Part shown: in pieces, positions 23,791 to 31,176 of the stretch
Layout of the letters: each line of letters opens with the position of its first letter
How positions within the stretch are numbered: the stretch's first letter is position 1
NCBI GenBank assembly: GCA_902783595.1
Contig: CACZRR010000061.1
Span: 1-52,729 of the forward strand
From: an uncultured Bacteroidota bacterium
Lineage (GTDB): Bacteria > Bacteroidota > Bacteroidia > Bacteroidales > P3
Direction of reading: 5' to 3'
Length of the DNA stretch: 52,729 bases
Position numbers and translations under genes: made by a program
Notes under the pieces: model-generated
Databases searched by the model: none
The model's input: only the letters and a program-made list of their open reading frames with translations
Told to the model about the DNA's origin: nothing

Positions 23791-24654
23791 ATGATAGCGA
23801 ATAAACATACTCTTTTCACGAGCCGGATGAAGATGGCCGACATGATTGCGTCGAACTACGACCTCATCCTCATGCTGCCACGTTTCGACATCCATCTGGG
23901 TTTCGGCGACAGGACTGTCCGGGAGGTGTGTCGCGACAACGGTGTCGACGAACATTTCTTCCTCACGATATGTAATATCTATTCTTTCGACGATTTCCGT
24001 CCCGACGATGACGACCTCTCGCGTATCGACCCGCGCCTCATCGTGGAGCACCTCCGCGCCTCGCACCGCTACTACCTCAAGGAGCGGTTGCCCCACATGC
24101 AGCGCCACCTTGATATCCTGGCACAAGGGGCGGGAGAAAATTCGGGCAATATCCTCCGCAAGTATTTTTCCGACTACCGCCGCGAGGTGGGCGATCATGT
24201 GCGCCGTGAGGAGAAGAACCTCACCATGCTGCTCGAAGAGATGGAGGAAGGGAAACCCCTGTCGCGCGAGCTCTCCGAGCGCTACGTGCACAGCCACGAC
24301 AATATCAAGGACAAACTCTCCGACCTCACGCAGATCATCTACAAGTACATCCCCGGCGACCACCTCGGCGAGGATATGATGGAGCTGGTGTTCGATATCA
24401 TGCAGCTCAGCCGCGACATAGAGAAGCACGCCATGATCGAGGAGCTGCTGCTGGCACCCAGCGAGGATCACAATCTCTCCGACCGCGAGGCGGAGGTGCT
24501 CACCCTCGTGGCTCAGGGCCTCAGCAGCAAAGAGGTGGCGGCGCGACTCAACATCTCCATCAATACCGTGAACACCCACCGCAAGAGCATCACCCGTAAG
24601 ACCGGCATCAAGTCGGTGGCAGGTCTGGCGGTATATGCCATGTTGAAAAAATAA
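23791..24654 (+). CDS. RIC/YtfE-like hemerythrin domain fused to LuxR-type HTH regulator
   Basis: 287 residues. Residues about 14-55 resemble the ScdA/YtfE N-terminal domain (TVREVCRDNGVD). Residues about 83-222 form a four-helix hemerythrin-like bundle whose candidate diiron ligands follow the RIC/YtfE layout: His87 or His92, His106, His136 with Glu140 (H-x3-E), a His near 167-169, and His213 with Glu217 (H-x3-E). The C-terminus (about 228-287) is a LuxR helix-turn-helix: LSDREAEVLTLVAQGLSSKE and INTVNTHRKSITRKTG. RIC proteins handle nitric-oxide or oxygen damage at iron centres; joined to a DNA-binding domain this should be a one-component redox or NO sensor. It stands 30 nt before the iron-sulfur membrane protein gene, its probable target. 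Confidence 0.85.
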   Translation: MIANKHTLFTSRMKMADMIASNYDLILMLPRFDIHLGFGDRTVREVCRDNGVDEHFFLTICNIYSFDDFRPDDDDLSRIDPRLIVEHLRASHRYYLKERLPHMQRHLDILAQGAGENSGNILRKYFSDYRREVGDHVRREEKNLTMLLEEMEEGKPLSRELSERYVHSHDNIKDKLSDLTQIIYKYIPGDHLGEDMMELVFDIMQLSRDIEKHAMIEELLLAPSEDHNLSDREAEVLTLVAQGLSSKEVAARLNISINTVNTHRKSITRKTGIKSVAGLAVYAMLKK

Positions 24655-24684
24655 GAAGTATAAGTTGTTTAGTAGTTAAGGCCC

Positions 24685-26052
24685 ATGAAGCATGCTTTGA
24701 AAACGATACGCGTTGTCCTCGCCGCACTTATGCTCTTCGGCATCACGGCGCTCATTCTCGATGCCACCGATGGCGCCGTGCTGCGCCACTGGCTGGGATG
24801 GATGCCCAAGATTCAGATTCTGCCCGCCCTCCTGGCACTCAATGTGGTGGTCATCTTGGGCATTATGCTGGTTAACTTCCTCATCGGACGCCTCTACTGC
24901 TCCGTGGTGTGCCCTATGGGCATCTTCCAGGACATCTTCATCTGGTTCCACCGCATCATCTTCGGCAAGAAACGCCCCTACCGCTACCGCAAGCCCCAGA
25001 ACTGGCTGCGCTACACGGTGCTGGCACTTTTCGTCATCCTCATGGTGCTGGGTCTCAATGGTATCGCCACGCTGATAGCCCCCTACAGCGCCTATGCCCG
25101 TATGGTGGCCAACATCCATGGCACGGGCTTCGTGCATTGGATCGCCATCGCCACGCTCTGCTGCATCGGCGTGATGAGTTTCATGTATGGCCGCCTGTGG
25201 TGTAATACCATTTGTCCGATGGGTACGCTGATGGGTTTCGTCAGCGGCCATTCGCTCTTCGGCATCCGCATCGACAGCGTGAAATGCGTCGCCTGTGGCA
25301 AGTGCGAGAATCGCTGCAAGGCCAACTGCATCAACCTCGAGGACAAGAGCGTCGACGGCAGCCGCTGCGTGATGTGCTTCAACTGCCTCGGACATTGCAA
25401 ACAGGGAGCAATATCAATTGCTAAAAAATCTGGAGATACTAAAAAATCTAAAGAAGCTAACCCTGTCGACGACAGCCGCCGCAAGTTTTTGACTGTCACT
25501 GCTGCCGTGGGAGCCGCCACGGCCCTCCATGCCCAGGAGCAGAAGTTCGACGGCGGTCTCGCCGCCATCGCCGACAAGCAGGTGCCCCAGCGCACCACAC
25601 CCCTCAAGCCGGCGGGCTCCTTGAGCCGCAAGAATTTCGAGAGCCACTGCACCGCCTGCCAGCTCTGCGTCAGCAAATGTCCCGAGCAGGTGCTGCGCCC
25701 CTCCACCTCGTTGGCCGACTTCATGCAGCCCTATATGGCCTTCGACCAGGGCTACTGCCGCGCCGCCTGCACACGTTGCAGCGAGGTGTGCCCCACAGGC
25801 GCCATACGCCCCATCGACAAAGAACAGAAAACGGCCATATCCATAGGTCATGCCGTCGTGCTGCCCGACAACTGCATCGGCTGCGGCGCCTGCGCACGTC
25901 ACTGCCCCGCAGAAGCCATCACCATGAGCGGCGGACGCCCCGCCGTCAACGAGAGCCGCTGCCTCGGATGCGGCGCCTGCGAATACTATTGCCCTGCACG
26001 CCCCGTCACAGCTATCTATGTCGAAGGACGCGAACAGCACACAGAGATATAA
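24685..26052 (+). CDS. NapH-NapG-like polytopic ferredoxin with internal twin-arginine motif
   Basis: 455 residues. Four membrane helices (about 8-27, 46-69, 107-132, 149-170) carry two CxxxCP motifs (Cys72/Cys76, Cys173/Cys177) as in NapH/NosR-type quinol-linked proteins. Two [4Fe-4S] motifs follow at 201-215 and 228-238. Residues 264-269 read SRRKFL, then a mild hydrophobic stretch and LHAQ, a standard Tat signal but placed mid-protein. After it come four more Cys clusters (322-332, 358-369, 397-407, 426-436) as in NapG-type periplasmic ferredoxins. The natural reading is a membrane electron conduit whose fifth helix and C-terminal ferredoxin domain are exported by Tat. tatA and tatC lie about 2.7 kb downstream. 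Confidence 0.88.
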   Translation: MKHALKTIRVVLAALMLFGITALILDATDGAVLRHWLGWMPKIQILPALLALNVVVILGIMLVNFLIGRLYCSVVCPMGIFQDIFIWFHRIIFGKKRPYRYRKPQNWLRYTVLALFVILMVLGLNGIATLIAPYSAYARMVANIHGTGFVHWIAIATLCCIGVMSFMYGRLWCNTICPMGTLMGFVSGHSLFGIRIDSVKCVACGKCENRCKANCINLEDKSVDGSRCVMCFNCLGHCKQGAISIAKKSGDTKKSKEANPVDDSRRKFLTVTAAVGAATALHAQEQKFDGGLAAIADKQVPQRTTPLKPAGSLSRKNFESHCTACQLCVSKCPEQVLRPSTSLADFMQPYMAFDQGYCRAACTRCSEVCPTGAIRPIDKEQKTAISIGHAVVLPDNCIGCGACARHCPAEAITMSGGRPAVNESRCLGCGACEYYCPARPVTAIYVEGREQHTEI

Positions 26053-26130
26053 AAGAGCTATAACAAAATAATTTTCAGATCATTAGATGACATCACAATA
26101 ATACAAGAAACTTAAAATTCAAGAAGCAAT

Positions 26131-27093
26131 ATGCAATTCAACCTCGCACAAAAAAGCAACGAAGCCATCAAGTACCTTGGCACCTTCAAATTCTGGAAAG
26201 AGCTGGTCATCATGACACTCGGTATGATGGTGACCGCCGCGGCTGTCTACTACTTCCTCGTGCCCAGCAAGCTCATCATCGGCACCATCTCCGGTCTCAG
26301 CATCGTGCTGAGCAACATCTTCGGTGGCAACTTGGGCACCTGGATCACCTGCATCAACATCATCCTGCTCATCATGGCCTTCATCCTGATCGACCATGAG
26401 TTCGGATTCAAGACCGTCTACACCGCCTTGATCCTCGGTCCCCTCACCGACTTCTGGGATGCCGTCTTCCCGTGGCAGAACATCGCCAACAACAACCTCG
26501 TCACCGGCACACCCTCCGTCATGGGCGACCCGTGGCTCGACCTCTGCTGTTTCGTGCTGCTCCTCAGCGCCTCGCAAGCCCTGATGTTCTCCATCAACGC
26601 CTCCACCGGCGGCCTCGACATCCTGGCCAAGATTGTCAACAAGTTCCTCCACTTCGACATCGGCGCTTCCGTCTCCATCGCCGGTGCCGTCATTTGCTGC
26701 ACGGCATTCTTCATCAACGACTTCCGCATGGTGGTGATAGGCCTCATTGGCACCTGGATCAACGGCCTCGTCGTCGACTACTTCACCGACACCCTCAACC
26801 GCCGCAAACGCGTGCGCATCGTCTCCCACGAGCATGAGCGCATCCGCAAGTACATCATCGAGACCCTCCGTCGCGGATGCACCCTCGACGAGGTCACTGG
26901 CGGCTACTCCGGCGAGCGCAGCATCGAGATCGAGACGCTCCTCAACAAGGACGAGTTCAGCAGCCTTATCAACTGGATGAAGACCGAGCAGATCAATGCC
27001 TTCACCACCGCCGACAACGTCAGCGAGGTCTACGGACGCTGGAACACCGGCAAGAAGCACAAAGCCCGCAAGGAATTTATAGACAAACAATGA
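26131..27093 (+). CDS. YitT/DUF2179 family membrane protein
   Basis: 320 residues. Five or six hydrophobic helices fill residues about 22-225 (MTLGMMVTAAAVYYFLVPS, GTISGLSIVLSNIFGG, SINASTGGLDILAKIV, MVVIGLIGTWINGLVVDYF), matching the YitT membrane region. The C-terminal DUF2179 domain (about 228-310) contains VRIVSHEHERIRKYI, TGGYSGE and NKDEFSSL. Function of the family is unknown; transport has been suggested. It begins 78 nt after the ferredoxin gene and ends in a 4-nt overlap with the next, so it opens a string of coupled genes. Confidence 0.9.
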   Translation: MQFNLAQKSNEAIKYLGTFKFWKELVIMTLGMMVTAAAVYYFLVPSKLIIGTISGLSIVLSNIFGGNLGTWITCINIILLIMAFILIDHEFGFKTVYTALILGPLTDFWDAVFPWQNIANNNLVTGTPSVMGDPWLDLCCFVLLLSASQALMFSINASTGGLDILAKIVNKFLHFDIGASVSIAGAVICCTAFFINDFRMVVIGLIGTWINGLVVDYFTDTLNRRKRVRIVSHEHERIRKYIIETLRRGCTLDEVTGGYSGERSIEIETLLNKDEFSSLINWMKTEQINAFTTADNVSEVYGRWNTGKKHKARKEFIDKQ

Positions 27094-28469
27094 ACCGACG
27101 CGAATTTCTAAAAGGTCTCTCTGCGGCCGTTGTCGCCGGCGCTGCCGTCACGGCGGGGTGCGACAACCCCAGTGCCACACGCGCCGAGGGGTTCTCCGCC
27201 GGCGAAGTGCCCACCGACCGCATGACCTATCGCACCGACGCCCACGGCCAGCAGGTGTCGCTACTCGGATTCGGCATGATGCGTCTCCCCGTCAGCGACC
27301 GCAAGGAGACGGGACGCGAGAACGGCGACGCCCCCATCGACCAGGAGCTCGTCAACCGCATGGTCGACTACGCCATAGCCCATGGCGTCAACTATTTCGA
27401 CACCTCCCCGGCCTACTGCAAGGGACGCTCGGAGACGTGCACAGGCATCGCCCTCAGCCGCCATCCGCGCGACAAATACCTCGTCGCCACCAAGATGAGC
27501 AACTTCCGCGACTGGAGCTACGAGGCCAGCGTCAAGATGTACCACCACTCCTTCGAAGCCCTGCAGGTCGACCATATCGACTACTACCTCCTCCACGCCT
27601 TCGGCGGCGAGGGCGACTACGACCGCCGCTTCGTCGACAACGGTGTGCTCGAGTTCCTCCTCAAGGAGCGCGAGGCAGGACGTATCCGTAACCTCGGATG
27701 GTCGTTCCACGGCATACAGCCGGAGTTCGACAAGGTGGTGGCACAGCACGACAAGTACCACTGGGATTTCGCTCAGATACAGATGAACTATGTCGACTGG
27801 CACTACGCCCACGAACTCAACGAGGACAACGTCAACGCCGACTACCTCTACGACGAACTTGACAAGCGCGGCATACCCATCGTGATCATGGAGCCTCTCC
27901 TCGGCGGGCGTCTGGCTACCCTCAACGAGCATATCGCCGCACAACTCAAGGCCAGCGAGCCCGACCGTAGTCTCGCCTCCTGGGCCTTCCGATGGCTCGG
28001 CATGTACCCGCGGGTGATGACGTCACTCAGCGGCATGACCTACCTCGAGCACGTCGAGGACAACGTGCGCAGCCACGCACCCTGCACGCCCCTCAGCGAC
28101 GAGCAGATGGCTCTCCTCGACCGCGTCGCCGACGAATACGCCCACTTCCCCGCCATACCCTGCACCGCCTGCCAGTACTGCATGCCCTGTCCCTACGGCC
28201 TCGACATTCCAGGCATCTTCGCCTTCTACAACAAGAGCCTCGCCGAGGGCAACATAGCCTCCGAAGGCAGCGTGGAACAGCGCGAATACCGCCGCGCGCG
28301 GCGCTCCTTCCTCACCACCTACGACAAGAGCATCGCACGAATGCGCCAGGCCGACCACTGCATCGACTGCGGCGAATGCCTCAAGCACTGCCCCCAAGCC
28401 ATACCTATACCTACCCGCATGCACGAGATCGAGGCCTACACCGACCGATTGAAAGACTCGTTGGTATGA
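27090..28469 (+). CDS. Tat-exported aldo/keto reductase-ferredoxin fusion (probable lipoprotein)
   Basis: 459 residues from ATG 27090, which overlaps the YitT stop; 71 in-frame codons upstream are the shadow of YitT. The N-terminus MNRREFLKGLSAAVVAG is a Tat signal (Arg3-Arg4) and ends in TAGC, a lipobox with Cys24, so a Tat-dependent lipoprotein is likely. The AKR barrel has Asp104 and Tyr109 in YFDTSPAYCKGRSE, Lys135 in VATKM and His169 in YYLLHAFGG, the complete catalytic tetrad. The C-terminus adds ferredoxin motifs CTACQYCMPCP and CIDCGECLKHCP. It could take electrons from the membrane ferredoxin two genes upstream. The substrate is unknown. Confidence 0.9.
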   Translation: MNRREFLKGLSAAVVAGAAVTAGCDNPSATRAEGFSAGEVPTDRMTYRTDAHGQQVSLLGFGMMRLPVSDRKETGRENGDAPIDQELVNRMVDYAIAHGVNYFDTSPAYCKGRSETCTGIALSRHPRDKYLVATKMSNFRDWSYEASVKMYHHSFEALQVDHIDYYLLHAFGGEGDYDRRFVDNGVLEFLLKEREAGRIRNLGWSFHGIQPEFDKVVAQHDKYHWDFAQIQMNYVDWHYAHELNEDNVNADYLYDELDKRGIPIVIMEPLLGGRLATLNEHIAAQLKASEPDRSLASWAFRWLGMYPRVMTSLSGMTYLEHVEDNVRSHAPCTPLSDEQMALLDRVADEYAHFPAIPCTACQYCMPCPYGLDIPGIFAFYNKSLAEGNIASEGSVEQREYRRARRSFLTTYDKSIARMRQADHCIDCGECLKHCPQAIPIPTRMHEIEAYTDRLKDSLV

Positions 28470-28577
28470 TACCTTTGAAAAAACGCATAACCTACGGTTA
28501 CATCATCGGATTCATACTTACGCTTGTCCTAATAGTTGTATCATTATACCAACAACCGCTTGAAAGACTCGTTGGTA
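28449..28577. repeat. 18-bp perfect direct repeat, copies at 28449-28466 and 28560-28577
   Basis: TTGAAAGACTCGTTGGTA occurs twice, 111 nt apart, a whole number of codons. The first copy ends the aldo/keto reductase gene and runs into the ATG of the small ORF; the second lies within that ORF. Confidence 0.85.
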
Positions 28578-28765
28578 GGACATTTTTGGAAATCGTCGTA
28601 TGTATTTTGGCGTTCATCGTAATAGTGCTATTTGGAAGTAGATCAAAAGGCGGAGGTTTAATAGAAGCATGGGAAGAAAAGGAACGCCTCAAAACCCACG
28701 TCTATAAAAACGGTAGGGAGTTGAAACAAGACGAAAAAGGCAATATTTTAAAAACACAAAAATGA
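28466..28765 (+). CDS. Small two-helix membrane protein, AT-rich, unknown function
   Basis: 99 residues. It starts in an ATGA overlap with the aldo/keto reductase stop and ends in an ATGA overlap with tatA, so it is translated within the operon. Two hydrophobic helices (about residues 11-27 and 41-57) are followed by a charged tail ([20 protein letters not shown]). No family recognised. Base composition is strikingly more A/T-rich than the flanking genes, and an 18-bp direct repeat flanks its first third, which suggests recent arrival or rearrangement. Position between a Tat substrate and tatA leaves an accessory role in export possible but unproven. Confidence 0.7.
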   Translation: MIPLKKRITYGYIIGFILTLVLIVVSLYQQPLERLVGRTFLEIVVCILAFIVIVLFGSRSKGGGLIEAWEEKERLKTHVYKNGRELKQDEKGNILKTQK

Positions 28766-28953
28766 AACTGTTATTCTTAGGCACCTGGGAAATCATCGTT
28801 ATTGTCCTCGTCGTACTGCTGCTCTTCGGCGGCAAGAAGATCCCCGAACTCATGCGCGGTGTAGGCCGTGGCGTCAAGAGTTTCAAAGACGGCATGAACG
28901 GCATCGACGACGACGGGAAACAGAAAGAGGACAGCGAGTCCGACAAGCAGTAA
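28762..28953 (+). CDS. tatA: Sec-independent translocase subunit TatA
   Basis: 63 residues. A short N-terminal membrane helix ([18 protein letters not shown]) is followed by the family hinge [20 protein letters not shown] and an amphipathic helix, then an acidic tail. This is the TatA/E type that oligomerises into the transport path for folded proteins bearing twin-arginine signals. No TatB is present, as in other minimal TatAC systems. It overlaps the small membrane protein by 4 nt and precedes tatC by 19 nt. Confidence 0.94.
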   Translation: MKLLFLGTWEIIVIVLVVLLLFGGKKIPELMRGVGRGVKSFKDGMNGIDDDGKQKEDSESDKQ

Positions 28954-28972
28954 CTTCCTACGTCCCGCTTTA

Positions 28973-29665
28973 ATGACCTTCTGGGAGCACCTCGACGAGC
29001 TGCGCTCGCGCTTGTGGCGCATGGTGGTCGCCGCTCTGGCCGCCGCCGTGGTGTGCTTCTGCTTCAAAGAGCCCCTCTTCGCCGTCGTGCTGGCACCTAA
29101 GGGCGCCGACATACACCTCGTCAATATCGAGATAGCACAGCAGTTCCTCACGCACATGCGCGTGAGCCTCTGGGCAGGCATCATCATCGTATCGCCCTAC
29201 CTCCTCTACCAGCTCTTCGCCTTCGTGGCGCCGGGACTCTATGACCTCGAGCGTCGCCTGACGCTGCGCGCCGTGGGCGCCGCCTACCTCCTCTTCCTCG
29301 CGGGACTGCTGCTCAACTACTTCGTCATCTTCCCCTTCTCGGTGCATTTCCTTGCCACCTACCAGGTGTCCCCCGACGTTGCCAACCACATCTCGCTCTC
29401 CTCCTACATCTCGCTGTTCACACTCCTCAGTCTCCTCCTCGGCGTGCTCTTCGAGATCCCCGTCGTATGCTGGCTGCTGGCACGCTTCGGCGTGCTGCAT
29501 GCCGCGGCCATGCGCCGCTACCGCCGCCACGCCCTCGTAGCTATACTCATCGTTGCGGCAGTCATCACACCCACCGGCGACCCCGTCACACTCTCCCTCG
29601 TAGCGGTACCCATCTACCTCCTCTACGAAGTCAGCATTCTCACCGTAAAAAAAACAGAACTATGA
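28973..29665 (+). CDS. tatC: Sec-independent translocase subunit TatC
   Basis: 230 residues with six predicted helices. The N-terminus MTFWEHLDELRSRLWRM holds the conserved HLDELR-R-L segment that contacts the twin-arginine signal, and the first cytoplasmic and periplasmic loops keep SPYLLYQLFAFVAPGLYDLERR. Late ITPTGDPVTL corresponds to the usual ITP-D-P motif. TatC is the signal receptor of the translocase. With tatA just upstream and two twin-arginine proteins in the same run of genes, the system seems to travel with its cargo. The ATG at 28973 follows the tatA stop; the end overlaps the phosphatase gene by 4 nt. Confidence 0.94.
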   Translation: MTFWEHLDELRSRLWRMVVAALAAAVVCFCFKEPLFAVVLAPKGADIHLVNIEIAQQFLTHMRVSLWAGIIIVSPYLLYQLFAFVAPGLYDLERRLTLRAVGAAYLLFLAGLLLNYFVIFPFSVHFLATYQVSPDVANHISLSSYISLFTLLSLLLGVLFEIPVVCWLLARFGVLHAAAMRRYRRHALVAILIVAAVITPTGDPVTLSLVAVPIYLLYEVSILTVKKTEL

Positions 29666-31176
29666 AAAAGATATTCCTGTTAGCCGTCATGGCAACCCTC
29701 TCCCTCCATTTTCCCGGCAGCGCCCAGTGCCCCGAGGCCCTCATGCGCTATTCCGACCGCTACCCTGCCGCCGAGGCACAGGATCTCTACAAGCTCGTCT
29801 TCCAGGATCTCTACGGCCCTGGCCACCTCATCAGCGACTCCGCCACCTCCGCACGCTACATAGCCGACGAAGTGGCAAATATGGGTAACACCGACGCCTT
29901 CCCGCTCTACGAATACACGCTGTGCGACAGCCACTTCGTCCGCGTCAACCTCGCACTCGTACGTAGCGGCGTCCTGCCGCTCGACAAGTTCGTGTCGTCG
30001 CTCCTCCGCAGCACCGAGGGACTCCCTGCACCAGACGGCCGCTTCGTGCTCAGCCACAGCGACGCCTTCAAGAGCGCCTACCACCCCCACTACCGCATCG
30101 TGCGACGCGATATCTTCGAAAACGAGATACTGCCCCTGCTGTCCGCCGCCGGCACGCCGGCAGGACGGCACGCCGGCAGGCCGCAGAACGTGATACTCAT
30201 CATCGGCGACGGCATGGGCGTGCCGCAGGTCTACGCCTCTGTGGTGGCACAGCGCGCCAACCGCTCCGCCTTCCTGCGCTTCCCCGTCAGCGGATTCTCG
30301 CGCACCTACTCGCGCAACCGCTACCGCACCGACTCGTCGGCCGGCGGCACGGCGCTGACTACAGGGCATAAGGTCGACAACTACCACGTGAACTGGGGTC
30401 CCGAGGCGCAACGCTACAACACCATCTTCGACGACGCCCAGCGGCAGGACATGAGTACCGGATTCGTGGTGACGTCCAGCGTGCTCGACGCCACCCCCGC
30501 CGCCACCTACGGCCATGTGCCCTACCGCAAGATGTTCGACACACTGAGCCTCCAGATGGCACAGTGCGGCCACAGCGTCATGATGGGCGGCGGATACAAG
30601 TACTTCCTCCCCCAAAACCGTAAGGACGGCCTCGCACCCCTCGACACCCTTGCCACACGCGGATACACGGTGCTGCGCACCCTCGACGACGCCCGCGCCT
30701 TCCAGGGCGACCGCATGGTGGCACTCCTCTACGACGGCGACCCGCTGACCGAGCCGGCACGCGGCGACATGCTGCGCCCGGCAGCCATGAAGGCCATAGA
30801 GATGCTGCAACGCAACCCCCAGGGATTCGCACTCATGATCGAAGGGTCGCAGATCGACTGGGCATGCCACAACAACGACAGCGCCTACCTGCGCGCCGAG
30901 CTGGCAGATTTCGAACTCATGCTGCATGCCGTACTCGACTTCGCCGAGCGCGACGGTCACACGCTGGTGGTGGTCACCGCCGACCACGAGACCGGCGGCG
31001 TCACGCTGCCCGACGGCAACATAGAGCAGGGCGTGAACGAGGTGCGCTTCCTATGGGGCGACCACACCGGATGCATGGTGCCCGTCTTCGCCTATGGTCC
31101 CGGAGCGCAGACCTTCTCCGGCATACAGGAGAATACCGACATCCCTGCCAAAATTAGAAAATTGATGAAGCTATGA
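29662..31176 (+). CDS. Alkaline phosphatase with extra N-terminal domain
   Basis: 504 residues from ATG 29662 (overlapping tatC), with signal peptide ending GSAQ. Residues about 22-163 form a separate conserved-looking domain (FQDLYGPGHLISD, YEYTLCDSHFVRVNLALVR, SDAFKSAYHPHYRIVRRD) that I know only as a stand-alone hypothetical type in Bacteroidales. After a Gly/Pro/Arg linker the alkaline phosphatase domain starts: ILIIGDGMG metal site, catalytic Ser225 in TDSSAGGTALTTG, MIEGSQIDWACHNND and TADHETGG for the remaining metal ligands, and GDHTGCMVP. It hydrolyses phosphate monoesters in the periplasm. The linker is encoded by a 14-bp direct repeat, a hint at how the fusion formed. The next gene overlaps by 4 nt. 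Confidence 0.88.
   Translation: MKKIFLLAVMATLSLHFPGSAQCPEALMRYSDRYPAAEAQDLYKLVFQDLYGPGHLISDSATSARYIADEVANMGNTDAFPLYEYTLCDSHFVRVNLALVRSGVLPLDKFVSSLLRSTEGLPAPDGRFVLSHSDAFKSAYHPHYRIVRRDIFENEILPLLSAAGTPAGRHAGRPQNVILIIGDGMGVPQVYASVVAQRANRSAFLRFPVSGFSRTYSRNRYRTDSSAGGTALTTGHKVDNYHVNWGPEAQRYNTIFDDAQRQDMSTGFVVTSSVLDATPAATYGHVPYRKMFDTLSLQMAQCGHSVMMGGGYKYFLPQNRKDGLAPLDTLATRGYTVLRTLDDARAFQGDRMVALLYDGDPLTEPARGDMLRPAAMKAIEMLQRNPQGFALMIEGSQIDWACHNNDSAYLRAELADFELMLHAVLDFAERDGHTLVVVTADHETGGVTLPDGNIEQGVNEVRFLWGDHTGCMVPVFAYGPGAQTFSGIQENTDIPAKIRKLMKL
30151..30180. repeat. 14-bp direct repeat at the phosphatase domain junction
   Basis: GGCACGCCGGCAGG at 30151-30164 and again at 30167-30180. It encodes the GTPAGRHAGR linker between the N-terminal domain and the phosphatase domain. 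Confidence 0.75.

Noticed and set aside
28449..28577. 18-bp repeat as target-site duplication of an insertion sequence
   Set aside because: Only 93 nt lie between the copies, with no inverted ends or transposase; a rearrangement is more likely.
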